A stretch of DNA of 26,795 nt from JBAXGE01 sp044344145 (GTDB lineage: Bacteria > Planctomycetota > Phycisphaerae > WQYP01): assembly GCA_044344145.1 (NCBI GenBank), contig JBIJDM010000010.1:1-26795 (forward strand), written 5' to 3'. The translations under genes and the position numbers were made by a program. Numbering within the stretch: position 1 is the first letter of the stretch; each line of letters begins with the position of its first letter. The notes beneath the pieces were generated by a model, which saw only the letters and a list, made by a program, of their open reading frames with translations, did not search any database and had not been told where the DNA came from. Shown here in pieces: positions 14,042 to 21,314 of this stretch.

Positions 14042-14061
14042 GCCGGGAACAATTTCCCGGC
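14042..14061 (-). promoter_or_regulatory. Perfect inverted repeat at the hpnH transcription start
   Basis: GCCGGGAA and TTCCCGGC flank a 4-base centre, an 8-base-pair perfect stem. It starts 8 bases after the -10 box and ends 23 bases before the ATG. As DNA it could be an operator; as RNA it would cap the 5' end of the message with a stable hairpin. Confidence 0.5.
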
Positions 14062-14069
14062 AACGGTGT

Positions 14070-14098
14070 ATCATACCCAGCCCGGGGGGTGATGCCAA
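14070..14098 (-). promoter_or_regulatory. Strong sigma70-type promoter of hpnH
   Basis: Minus strand TTGGCA (14098-14093, 5 of 6), 17 bases, then TATGAT (14075-14070, 5 of 6). Predicted transcription starts near 14063, giving a leader of about 45 bases. Confidence 0.6.
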
Positions 14099-14197
14099 AA
14101 GGGTAGATGGTCGGAAATTGGGGAATTGTTGAATGCGAAGAAGTTGAAAAGATGCCGATTCGCACATCAGCACCACGATGAGTGGTCAGCGCTTGGC

Positions 14198-14827
14198 TTA
14201 CCGTTTCTTTTTGCCCCGGCGAGTGCGGGGCGGGGCGTCTTTATCGGGCATGGGTTCCATGGTGCCCAGCAGGCGGGACATATCAATGGCCGCGATGTCG
14301 GCGGCGGTGATTTGGGACAGGGGCAGGGCTTCGGGGCGGATCGAGGGCGCGGGGCGGGGTTTTTCGCTGCCGCTGGCGGTCAGGCCGAAGCGTTCCAGCC
14401 AGACGTAGACTTCGGTGCTGGATACCTGGGCGGGTTTGGGTTCGGGGCGGCCGGTGTGGCCGCGCGGGCCGGGACGGGCGGATTTTTTCAGGCCTTTGAC
14501 GTAATTCACCGCGCCCAAGCCGCTGGCACCCGACTGCCGGGCCCGGCCGCGGAGTTCGCGGTCGTCCGATACCACCAGAATATTTCCGGGATGCCGACTT
14601 TGGGCGACCATCTGCAGGATCACATTATCCGCGCTGTCGTTGGGACCGCTGTAGTGCAGGCGGATACGCCGGTCGGAATGCAGGCCCTTTTCATCGGGCT
14701 TGGGCATGCCGTCCAGCACGAGCGTGATGGCCACGTGTTCTTCGTAGGCCTGAATCAGCGTGCAGAGTTCCGCCAGCGTTAAGCCGTTGCGTCGCGTGAG
14801 GTTGTAGCCATCTAACAGCAGTTCCAT
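14198..14827 (-). CDS. NYN-domain (YacP/Rae1-like) ribonuclease
   Basis: A PIN-fold protein of 209 residues with the start chosen here. The N-terminus MELLLDGYNL is the family signature. The acidic residues expected for metal binding are Asp6, Asp39 (TLVLDG), Asp64/Asp67 (GPNDSADN) and Asp88-Asp89 (VVSDDREL). In B. subtilis the relative Rae1 cuts mRNA on the ribosome, so RNA cleavage is the likely activity. Residues 110-150 are a Pro/Arg-rich linker and the protein ends in a very basic RTRRGKKKR, which may bind RNA. The frame is open from a TTG at 14845, with ATGs at 14833 and 14827. AGGA sits best for 14827. The gene diverges from the glycosyltransferase gene and is 179 bases upstream of hpnH, which has its own promoter. 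Confidence 0.85.
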   Translation of the reverse strand: MELLLDGYNLTRRNGLTLAELCTLIQAYEEHVAITLVLDGMPKPDEKGLHSDRRIRLHYSGPNDSADNVILQMVAQSRHPGNILVVSDDRELRGRARQSGASGLGAVNYVKGLKKSARPGPRGHTGRPEPKPAQVSSTEVYVWLERFGLTASGSEKPRPAPSIRPEALPLSQITAADIAAIDMSRLLGTMEPMPDKDAPPRTRRGKKKR

Positions 14828-14893
14828 CGCCATCCTGTCCGTCAAAAAACATCCGCCAATCAGTCACTGGGTGCGCCTTTAGCTTAGCCCAAC

Positions 14894-14924
14894 TTGGCGT
14901 GGCGTCCAGCCTGCCGCATAATAT
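14894..14924 (+). promoter_or_regulatory. Candidate promoter of the glycosyltransferase gene, leaderless arrangement
   Basis: TTGGCG (14894-14899), 19 bases, then TAATAT (14919-14924). The -10-like box ends only 5 bases before the ATG at 14930 and there is no ribosome binding site. The long spacer makes this less certain than the similar case at 5709-5737. Confidence 0.35.
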
Positions 14925-14929
14925 CGCCC

Positions 14930-16579
14930 ATGGATTTACGACTGACCTGCCGGATAATTTTGCTTTTCCTATTAGTCTCGGTGCTTTGGGCGGCCACGCT
15001 GGTGATCCATTATCCCGATGAACGCCACTATTCCGATGGGGCGCGGCTGATGCTGGACGGGGGCGACTGGCTGACGCCGCACACCCCTGCGGGGGCAGTG
15101 CGACTGCTGAAACCGCCGTTGGCGTATTGGCTGAGTGCGGGCGGGATGCAGTTGGTCGGGGCCACACCGTTGGGGGCACGCATCGGCTTTGCCGGGGTGG
15201 GGGCACTCACGCTGCTGCTGGTGTGGCTCTTGGCCCGGCAGTTCAGCCGGGAAGCGCAAACGCCGATTCTCGCGGTGGCGATTCTGGCCAGTCATGTGCA
15301 ATTTCAACTCGCGGCCATGCGCAGTATGCCCGATGTGCTGTTGTGTTTCGCGGTGACACTGGCGTTGTTGGGCTTCGCGGCCATTATCATTCGAGGCCGG
15401 CCGGGGTGGTACTGGCCGTATCTGGCGTGGCTGGGGATCGGGCTGGCGGCGATGTCCAAGGGGCTGCTGGCGGTGGCGCTGGCGGGTTATGTGGTGGCCT
15501 TCGTGCTGGCCCGGCGGCGGCATTTACCCGCCGGGACTCTGCGCCGCGTGCTGACTCCCGGGGCGGTGTTGCTGGGTGTGGGGGTGGGCGCGTGGTGGTA
15601 TATTCTGATGCTTAATGCGCATGGGCCGCAATTTTTGCAGGCTTTCTGGGGCGATCAAGTGGCGGAGAAAACCGCCGGCGGGCTGACCCCGCTCTGGCAG
15701 TTCCCGGCGTGTCTGGGAATCTACGTGCTGAATTTCCTGCCGTGGAGCCTGATTGGCGGCGCGGCATTGTGGCGACGGCGGCTATGGCCGTGGCAGGATG
15801 CGCAGGGCCTGCTGCTGCTGGGTTGGGGGGTGCTGATTGCGGTCATCTTTGCCGGGGGCGAATTTCTTTCGCTGCGTTATCTGTTGCCCGCCACGCCCGC
15901 GCTGGCGGTGTTGGGGGCGGTGTGGTTGGAAGGCACCACGGAAGAATTCCGCCATTGGATCGGCAAATCGTGGACCCGGTTGCTGCTGGGGATCGCGGGT
16001 TTGCTGATTTTGATTGGTATCTATCTGCATCTCCAGATCCGGCCCAACCAGAGTTCGCCTGCGGCGATTCTGCTGATCGCGGGTGGTTTGGCGGTGGCGC
16101 TGGTTATCATCTGGCGGAGTGTGCGGCCACAACCGCTGGTGGGCATTGCCACCAGTGTCAGTTTGCTCTGGCTGGTGGCCCTGTGGGCCAGTAGTGCGCT
16201 GCTGTTACCCGATACGGCGGCCCAGATAGACCGGGCGCTGCGCGACATATTGCCCCAGCCGTTGCCGGTGACTTTGATTGCCAAACCCGCCCTGGGCGCG
16301 AAATTGCGGCTGGTGAATGCGGGGCGTTATGAAGTTTACACTGCGGATTATTTATCCCCCAACCTGCCCAGTCAGATTGTTCTGCTGCCCAGCCCCCCAC
16401 CACCGAGTTGGCTACCGCTGGCCCGCATCACGGCAGGCACCGGCGACATCAAACCGCTGGCGTTGTGGAATGCCCTGCGTGCAGGTAACTTGGGGCAACA
16501 TTTGCGCGAGACCCGCCAAACATGGTGGATCGTGATAGCGGAGCCACCGGCAACCCAGCCGACGACGCGCGGGGAATAA
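14930..16579 (+). CDS. ArnT/PMT-family membrane glycosyltransferase (GT-C fold)
   Basis: A 549-residue protein with about 11-13 membrane helices. It resembles the ArnT group (PMT_2/GT83), which moves sugars from polyprenyl phosphate carriers to lipid A or other acceptors on the periplasmic face. The catalytic acidic pair is Asp30-Glu31 in HYPDERHYSDGARLML on the first periplasmic loop, followed by GDWLTPH and RLLKPPLAYWL (59-69), a strong ArnT-like signature. The region at about 110-420 is alternating helices with short basic loops. The C-terminal 130 residues form a soluble periplasmic part with a Pro-rich stretch (LLPSPPPPSWLP). The donor and acceptor are unknown. The start at 14930 is chosen because the membrane helix follows directly; a TTG 12 codons upstream is less likely. 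It converges with nadK. Confidence 0.9.
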   Translation: MDLRLTCRIILLFLLVSVLWAATLVIHYPDERHYSDGARLMLDGGDWLTPHTPAGAVRLLKPPLAYWLSAGGMQLVGATPLGARIGFAGVGALTLLLVWLLARQFSREAQTPILAVAILASHVQFQLAAMRSMPDVLLCFAVTLALLGFAAIIIRGRPGWYWPYLAWLGIGLAAMSKGLLAVALAGYVVAFVLARRRHLPAGTLRRVLTPGAVLLGVGVGAWWYILMLNAHGPQFLQAFWGDQVAEKTAGGLTPLWQFPACLGIYVLNFLPWSLIGGAALWRRRLWPWQDAQGLLLLGWGVLIAVIFAGGEFLSLRYLLPATPALAVLGAVWLEGTTEEFRHWIGKSWTRLLLGIAGLLILIGIYLHLQIRPNQSSPAAILLIAGGLAVALVIIWRSVRPQPLVGIATSVSLLWLVALWASSALLLPDTAAQIDRALRDILPQPLPVTLIAKPALGAKLRLVNAGRYEVYTADYLSPNLPSQIVLLPSPPPPSWLPLARITAGTGDIKPLALWNALRAGNLGQHLRETRQTWWIVIAEPPATQPTTRGE

Positions 16580-16604
16580 CCGGGGCGAATTGCGTTTATT
16601 CCCC
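16571..16604. repeat. Inverted repeat spanning both convergent stop codons
   Basis: GGGGAATAA (16571-16579) and TTATTCCCC (16596-16604) are perfect 9-base arms around a 16-base centre. Each arm encodes the last Gly-Glu-stop of one gene: the glycosyltransferase on plus, nadK on minus. A transcript from either side could fold here. No T-run follows, so I do not call it a terminator. Confidence 0.5.
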
Positions 16605-17459
16605 TGCCGGCCGGGCCCAGGACAATTTACCGGCCAGCATTTGCCAGTGATCCAAATCAGGGTTGCCCACCAGCGTGAGTTTGTGTTCGTAGCGCTTCAC
16701 CACCAGCACATCGCCACGTTCCAGCGGGACATGCGCCTGGCCATCCAGTGACACCACGGTGCCTTCATTGACTTCACGCGGCTGGATGCAGACCACCGAG
16801 CGGTCGGAGACGGCCACGGGGCGGAAGGACAAACTGTGGGCGCAAATCGGCGTGACCAGCAGGGCCTGTATATCGGGATCGAGAATCGGCCCGCCGGCAG
16901 AGAGGTTATAGCCCGTAGAACCGCTGGCCGTGGCAATGACCACACCATCGGAACGGAAACTGGTAATGCGCCGGCCATTGATCAGCAGGTCCAGATCAAT
17001 GATGCGATACGGCGGGCCGGCGTGCAGGACCACGTCATTGAGCGCCAGGCCGCTGAATTTAGGCGGGCCGACAGCGAGCATTTTTTGTTCGTGCCAGTCA
17101 TGCCGGGCGTAGATGGCCATCTTTAGCATCAGCCGGTGCGAAACGGGCGCGTGTCCGGAGTAAATCGCCTCCCAATGGCGGAGCAGCGATTCCATGGTGA
17201 ACTCGGCGAGGTAGCCGAGTTTGCCAAAATTAATGCCCACCACGCGGGCGGGTACCCCGGCCAGATCATGGGCGACCGACAGAATCGAACCGTCACCGCC
17301 CAGAACCACCACCACCTCCGGCCGGGCGTCATGCAACGCCGGGCCCAGCGGGGCAATATCCAGCAGCAGCACTTCATGCTTCTGCCGCAGCAACTCCGAT
17401 AGTTCCGCGGCAGCGCTGACGGCATCGGGTTTGGACGTATTGGGGACGAGTGCGATCAT
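16596..17459 (-). CDS. nadK: NAD kinase
   Basis: Phosphorylates NAD to NADP in the cytoplasm. The protein has 287 residues, normal for the bacterial family. Motifs are VVVLGGDGSIL with the Gly-Gly-Asp-Gly loop at 54-57, GINFGKLGYLAEF (75-87), ALNDVVLH with Asn141-Asp142, and the long Gly-rich ATASGSTGYNLSAGGP (176-191). The C-terminal SLDGQAHVPLERGD is also conserved. It begins 6 bases after the sppA stop on the same strand, so it is the second gene of an sppA-nadK transcript. No ribosome binding site stands out beyond the end of sppA, which suggests translation coupled to the upstream gene. The gene ends 16 bases from the convergent glycosyltransferase stop. Confidence 0.97.
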   Translation of the reverse strand: MIALVPNTSKPDAVSAAAELSELLRQKHEVLLLDIAPLGPALHDARPEVVVVLGGDGSILSVAHDLAGVPARVVGINFGKLGYLAEFTMESLLRHWEAIYSGHAPVSHRLMLKMAIYARHDWHEQKMLAVGPPKFSGLALNDVVLHAGPPYRIIDLDLLINGRRITSFRSDGVVIATASGSTGYNLSAGGPILDPDIQALLVTPICAHSLSFRPVAVSDRSVVCIQPREVNEGTVVSLDGQAHVPLERGDVLVVKRYEHKLTLVGNPDLDHWQMLAGKLSWARPAGE

Positions 17460-17465
17460 CGGTTC

Positions 17466-18554
17466 TCACTTGCCATAAGCGGTGGGCGGTACCCAGCGAT
17501 ATTCCATTTTGGTCGGTTGCAGTTCGATAATCGAATTGGCGCTCAGGGTGATTTTCGGGCTTTGGCTCTGCAACTGCAGACTGTCAAAGAGGCTGACTTT
17601 TTGTTCCAGCCGCACGACCGTGGCTTTGCCCGCGCCGATGCCAGAGGTTGATTCTGCATCTTCGATCACTTTGTTCAGATAGGCGATCTCGTCCACCAGG
17701 CCCATATCCAGCGCCTTCTGGGCCGTCCAGATGCGGCCCACGGCCACCTGCTCCATACCTACTTTCAGCAACCCCTTGCGGCCTTCGGTCACGATGTCAA
17801 CGAATTTCTTGTGGGCTTCATTCACGAGACCACGGATATATTCGCGGTCTTCGGGGGTGAATTTACGATAGGGCGAACCCATGTCTTTGTACTTGGCCTG
17901 ATCACTGGTGATGACTTCCGGTGTGACGCCGATTTTGTCCAGCAGGCCGGACATTTCAAACGCGGGCCAGATCACGCCGATGCTGCCCACCAGTGAAGTG
18001 GGCTGGGCATAAATCTTGCTGGCGGGCATGGAAACATAGTAACCACCGCTGGCTGCGAGGCCGCGCATGGAAACCAGCAGATGGCCATTCTTGGCGGCCT
18101 TGATGCGCTGCATTTCCTGATGGATTTCATCGGCGGCGGTAATGCCCCCGCCGGGGGAATCCACCTCGACCACCACGGCTTTGATCGTGGTATCGTTGAT
18201 GATGGCATCGCCGAACAGGCGAACCTTGGTCACCTGAGCTTCGTCAATCACACCGGAAATGGGCAGGATGGCGACCTTGTCATTGCCACCATGCTGGATG
18301 GGGTCATACTTCACCTGGGGATTGCCGGTCAGGCCGCCGCCCTCGCCCATGGCCACCGCGCCCACGGCCAGCACCAGCAGACCATTGAACGCAATCGAAA
18401 CCAGCAGCAGCACCAGCAACACGATGGCAAAGATCATCAGGCCCTTGCCCCGGCGCGGCGGCTGGGGCGGTAAATACGCCTGAGGAAACTGCGGGGGTTG
18501 CGGGGGCGGAAACGGGGGCTGCGGGGGAAACGGATTCGGATTCGATTCACTCAT
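17466..18554 (-). CDS. sppA: Signal peptide peptidase SppA, S49 family
   Basis: A membrane-anchored serine protease that degrades released signal peptides. At 362 residues it is the short, single-domain form. The catalytic pair is Ser169 in GLAASGGYYVS and Lys221 in ITSDQAKYKDMGS; the spacing of 52 equals that in B. subtilis SppA (Ser147/Lys199). The VVVEVDSPGGGI motif (127-138) forms the oxyanion region. The N-terminal 36 residues are cytoplasmic and strongly Pro-rich (about half proline), an odd tail that might bind a partner. One membrane helix at 38-68 follows. The start at 18554 has AAAGGA 8 bases upstream; a start 8 codons further lacks this. It is the first gene of an operon with nadK. 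Confidence 0.95.
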   Translation of the reverse strand: MSESNPNPFPPQPPFPPPQPPQFPQAYLPPQPPRRGKGLMIFAIVLLVLLLVSIAFNGLLVLAVGAVAMGEGGGLTGNPQVKYDPIQHGGNDKVAILPISGVIDEAQVTKVRLFGDAIINDTTIKAVVVEVDSPGGGITAADEIHQEMQRIKAAKNGHLLVSMRGLAASGGYYVSMPASKIYAQPTSLVGSIGVIWPAFEMSGLLDKIGVTPEVITSDQAKYKDMGSPYRKFTPEDREYIRGLVNEAHKKFVDIVTEGRKGLLKVGMEQVAVGRIWTAQKALDMGLVDEIAYLNKVIEDAESTSGIGAGKATVVRLEQKVSLFDSLQLQSQSPKITLSANSIIELQPTKMEYRWVPPTAYGK

Positions 18555-18628
18555 GGTTTCATTCCTTTGTATCGGCACTACTCGAGACGCGAACCATAGA
18601 AACAGGACCGACCCGCGCCACAGGCTGT

Positions 18629-18659
18629 ATTATAGCGCTGCGGATGGCGTTACCGCCAA
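18629..18659 (-). promoter_or_regulatory. Candidate sppA-nadK promoter
   Basis: A perfect TATAAT (18634-18629 on minus) with TTGGCG (18659-18654) 19 bases upstream. The -10 box is good but the spacing is long. It sits back-to-back with the lpdA promoter in the 228-base divergent region. Confidence 0.45.
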
Positions 18660-18719
18660 CCAATAGCCCCCATTTCCCGGCCCAGCAGGCCAAACCAGCG
18701 CAGACTGGCCTAAACGCGT

Positions 18720-18750
18720 TTGTATCTCCCTGCGTCTCCCCCGCTATAAT
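18720..18750 (+). promoter_or_regulatory. Candidate lpdA promoter
   Basis: A perfect TATAAT (18745-18750) within CCGCTATAATGACC. The best -35 is TTGTAT (18720-18725) at 19 bases, a poor match. The leader would be about 26 bases. Confidence 0.5.
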
Positions 18751-18782
18751 GACCCAAACGTTTTTTCTCTAACGAGGTAGTC

Positions 18783-20186
18783 ATGGCGGAACAGAATTAC
18801 GACGTATTGGTCATCGGGGCCGGGCCGGGCGGATATGTGGCGGCCATTCGGGCGGCGCAGTTGGGCTTTAAGACGGCCTGCGCGGACAAACATGATAAGT
18901 TCGGCGGTACGTGTCTGCGGGTGGGGTGTATTCCGTCCAAGGCGTTGCTGGATGCCAGCGAGAAATTTGCCCAGGCCCGGGACCATTATGCGAGTCTGGG
19001 GATCAAACTTGGTTCCGTCACGCTCGATCTGCCCACCATGCTGGCCCGTAAAGACAAGATTGTGGAGCAACTCACCAGCGGTATCACGGGTCTGCTCAAG
19101 AAAAACAAGATTGACAAGCTCGTCGGCACCGCACGGCTGCTGGGTGCGGGGCAGGTGGAACTGACCACCCCCGCCGGGGCGCAGACGCTGAGTGCCAAGC
19201 ATATCATCATCGCCACCGGCTCAACCCCTGTGGAACTGCCGACACTGAAATTCGACGGACAGACCATCATCAATTCCAATCACGCGCTGAGTCTGCAATC
19301 GGTGCCCCAGCGGCTGGTCGTCATCGGCGCGGGCGCCATCGGGTTGGAGATGGCTTCGGTCTGGGCGCGGCTGGGGTCCGAAGTTACCGTACTGGAAATG
19401 CTGCCCACGCTCTGCGGCGGGCTGGCTGATGCCGAAGCGGCGCGGGCGCTGGAAAAAGCCCTGAAGAAACAGGGGTTGAATTTTTATCTCGAAGCCAAAT
19501 TCACCCATACCACCCCCGCCGAGGGTGGTGTGAATGTGCATTTTGAATGGGAAGGCATGACGCAATCCGTGCCGGCCAATGTGGTGCTGGTCGCCGTGGG
19601 CCGCAAGCCGTATAGCGAAGGGCTGGGGGCGCGCGAACTGGGCGTGCAATATGATCCCAAGGGCCGCATTCTGGTGGATGGCCATTTCCAGACTAACGTA
19701 CCGGGCATTTATGCCATCGGCGATGTGATCCCCGGGCCGATGCTGGCGCACAAGGCGGAGGAAGATGGGATCGCGTGCGTGGAACTGTTGGCCGGTCAGG
19801 CGGGACATGTGGATTACGCCGCGGTGCCGGCAGTGGTTTATACCGCGCCGGAACTGGCCTGGGTCGGGCTAACGCAGGAACAATGCACCGCGGCCGGGCA
19901 CAATGTGAAGATCGGCAAGTTTGCCTTCCGGGCCAATGGCCGGGCGTTGTGTATGGACGAAACCGATGGCTTCGTCAAAATCATTGCCGACGCGCAGACC
20001 GACCGCATCCTCGGTGGTCATATCATCGGGCCGCATGCCAGCAGTCTGCTGGCGGAGATTGCCGCGGTGATGGCTTTTGGCGGCAGCAGCGAGGACCTGG
20101 CGCGGACCTGCCATGCCCATCCCACTCTGCCGGAAGCGGTCAAGGAAGCGGCCATGGCGGTGGCGGGCCGGGCAATCCATAGCTGA
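18783..20186 (+). CDS. lpdA: Dihydrolipoyl dehydrogenase (E3)
   Basis: A flavoprotein that reoxidises the dihydrolipoyl groups of pyruvate and 2-oxoglutarate dehydrogenase complexes and of the glycine cleavage system. The protein has 467 residues. Domains in order are the FAD-binding GAGPGGYVAA (12-21), the redox disulfide GGTCLRVGCIPSK (Cys44 and Cys49), the NAD-binding VIGAGAIGLEMASVWARLG near 180-198, the second FAD contact GIYAIGDV, and the C-terminal dimer domain with HAHPTLPEA, giving the active-site pair His446-Glu451. AACGAGG upstream supports the ATG at 18783. The gene stands alone, with no E1 or E2 gene adjacent, so it may serve several complexes. Its promoter faces that of sppA. 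Confidence 0.97.
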   Translation: MAEQNYDVLVIGAGPGGYVAAIRAAQLGFKTACADKHDKFGGTCLRVGCIPSKALLDASEKFAQARDHYASLGIKLGSVTLDLPTMLARKDKIVEQLTSGITGLLKKNKIDKLVGTARLLGAGQVELTTPAGAQTLSAKHIIIATGSTPVELPTLKFDGQTIINSNHALSLQSVPQRLVVIGAGAIGLEMASVWARLGSEVTVLEMLPTLCGGLADAEAARALEKALKKQGLNFYLEAKFTHTTPAEGGVNVHFEWEGMTQSVPANVVLVAVGRKPYSEGLGARELGVQYDPKGRILVDGHFQTNVPGIYAIGDVIPGPMLAHKAEEDGIACVELLAGQAGHVDYAAVPAVVYTAPELAWVGLTQEQCTAAGHNVKIGKFAFRANGRALCMDETDGFVKIIADAQTDRILGGHIIGPHASSLLAEIAAVMAFGGSSEDLARTCHAHPTLPEAVKEAAMAVAGRAIHS

Positions 20187-20304
20187 TTTGCCCATAACCT
20201 ACGCTGGCATATAGGGTTACGGATATGTCGTGCCGTCTGGGCCCATCCTTTCGGCTCAGGAACGCAAATCTGTAAGTAAGTGTTTGTAATCTATTATTCT
20301 GGTG

Positions 20305-20310
20305 TATAAT
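20305..20310 (+). promoter_or_regulatory. -10 box of the LysM protein gene
   Basis: A perfect TATAAT in TGTATAATCCGCC. Upstream T-rich sequence (TTTGTA, 20283-20288) could act as a -35 at 16 bases. The predicted leader is about 40 bases, and the remaining 20187-20280 shows nothing clear. Confidence 0.45.
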
Positions 20311-20357
20311 CCGCCTTTTACGGTAGATTTTGCGGTCGGCTAATTGGGAGCTACTTC

Positions 20358-21245
20358 ATGCGTACGGATGTCAAAATTGTGGTCGGCGTTGCGGTTTTGG
20401 CGGCCATTGCCGTCGGCACCTATTTTGTGCTGGCCAACAAAAATAAAAATAAAGTCGGCGGCAATGAAGTCGTCGTGAACAATCCCAATAACGAACTGCC
20501 CGCCGTCAGCACCGGTGGTGGTCTGGACCCCCTGCTCGGGCCCACCACCACCATGCCCACCATCACCACCAGTGGTGGGATTGATATCATCATGCCCCCG
20601 ACCACCAATGTGGGCGTCACCCCCGGCATCCCCGGCCTGACGCCGACGACCTATCCCACGTACCCCACGTATCCGACCACTGCGCCGACGTACACCGGCT
20701 ATACGCCGTATACTCCGACCACGCGCCCGGTGGTGGTGCCCACGTTGCCCACGTATGGAACGCATACCACTCTCGGCACGGGTCTGGATACCGGCAGCGG
20801 TGAATACACCATTGCCAAAGGCGATACCTTCAGCACCATCGCCAAAGCCAAGGGCCTGACGGTCAAGGCCATTCAGGCCGCCAACCCCGGCGTGGATTCG
20901 TCCAAGCTCAAAATTGGGCAGAAGATCAAACTGCCGGCCGCGAGCACTTCCACCGGCACGACCGGCACCAGCTTCACTGGCACCGATCCGGTGATTACCC
21001 CTACCCACACCACGACCCATACCGGCACATCAACCACCACCCATACGCCCACCGTGACCACGACCAGCATCACCCCCGGCAGCACCTATACCGTCAAGAA
21101 GGGCGACACCCTGCGCAAGCTGGCCAAGCTCGCTTATGGTGATGAAGACCTGTGGCGGATCATATTCCGGGCCAACCGGCAGAATATGGACGCGGCGGAT
21201 GATCTGCAGGTCGGCGAGAAAATCAAGATTCCCGTCAAGCCCTAA
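20358..21245 (+). CDS. Membrane-anchored protein with two LysM domains
   Basis: The protein has 295 residues and probably binds peptidoglycan from the periplasmic side. A single N-terminal helix (6-26) is followed by KNKNK; by the positive-inside rule the orientation is not certain, but LysM domains argue for export. LysM 1 covers about 149-193 (YTIAKGDTFSTIAKAKGLTV to KIGQKIKLP) and LysM 2 about 243-292 (YTVKKGDTLRKLAKLAYGDE to LQVGEKIKIP). The linkers are low-complexity, with many Thr, Pro and Tyr, including tandem PTY units at 100-120. Thr-rich linkers of this sort can be O-glycosylated in some bacteria. No enzymatic domain is present. GGGAG 8 bases upstream supports the start. serS starts 69 bases after the stop. 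Confidence 0.92.
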   Translation: MRTDVKIVVGVAVLAAIAVGTYFVLANKNKNKVGGNEVVVNNPNNELPAVSTGGGLDPLLGPTTTMPTITTSGGIDIIMPPTTNVGVTPGIPGLTPTTYPTYPTYPTTAPTYTGYTPYTPTTRPVVVPTLPTYGTHTTLGTGLDTGSGEYTIAKGDTFSTIAKAKGLTVKAIQAANPGVDSSKLKIGQKIKLPAASTSTGTTGTSFTGTDPVITPTHTTTHTGTSTTTHTPTVTTTSITPGSTYTVKKGDTLRKLAKLAYGDEDLWRIIFRANRQNMDAADDLQVGEKIKIPVKP

Positions 21246-21249
21246 ACCC

Positions 21250-21278
21250 TTGTGGCCTCCGGGCCCATTGCGTACAAC
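21250..21278 (+). promoter_or_regulatory. Possible serS promoter
   Basis: TTGTGG (21250-21255), 17 bases, then TACAAC (21273-21278). Both boxes are weak, but the spacing and position are right. serS may instead be read through from the LysM gene. Confidence 0.25.
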
Positions 21279-21314
21279 CCAACTCTTCTTTCACGCTCGT
21301 TAGGAGCTCCATCC

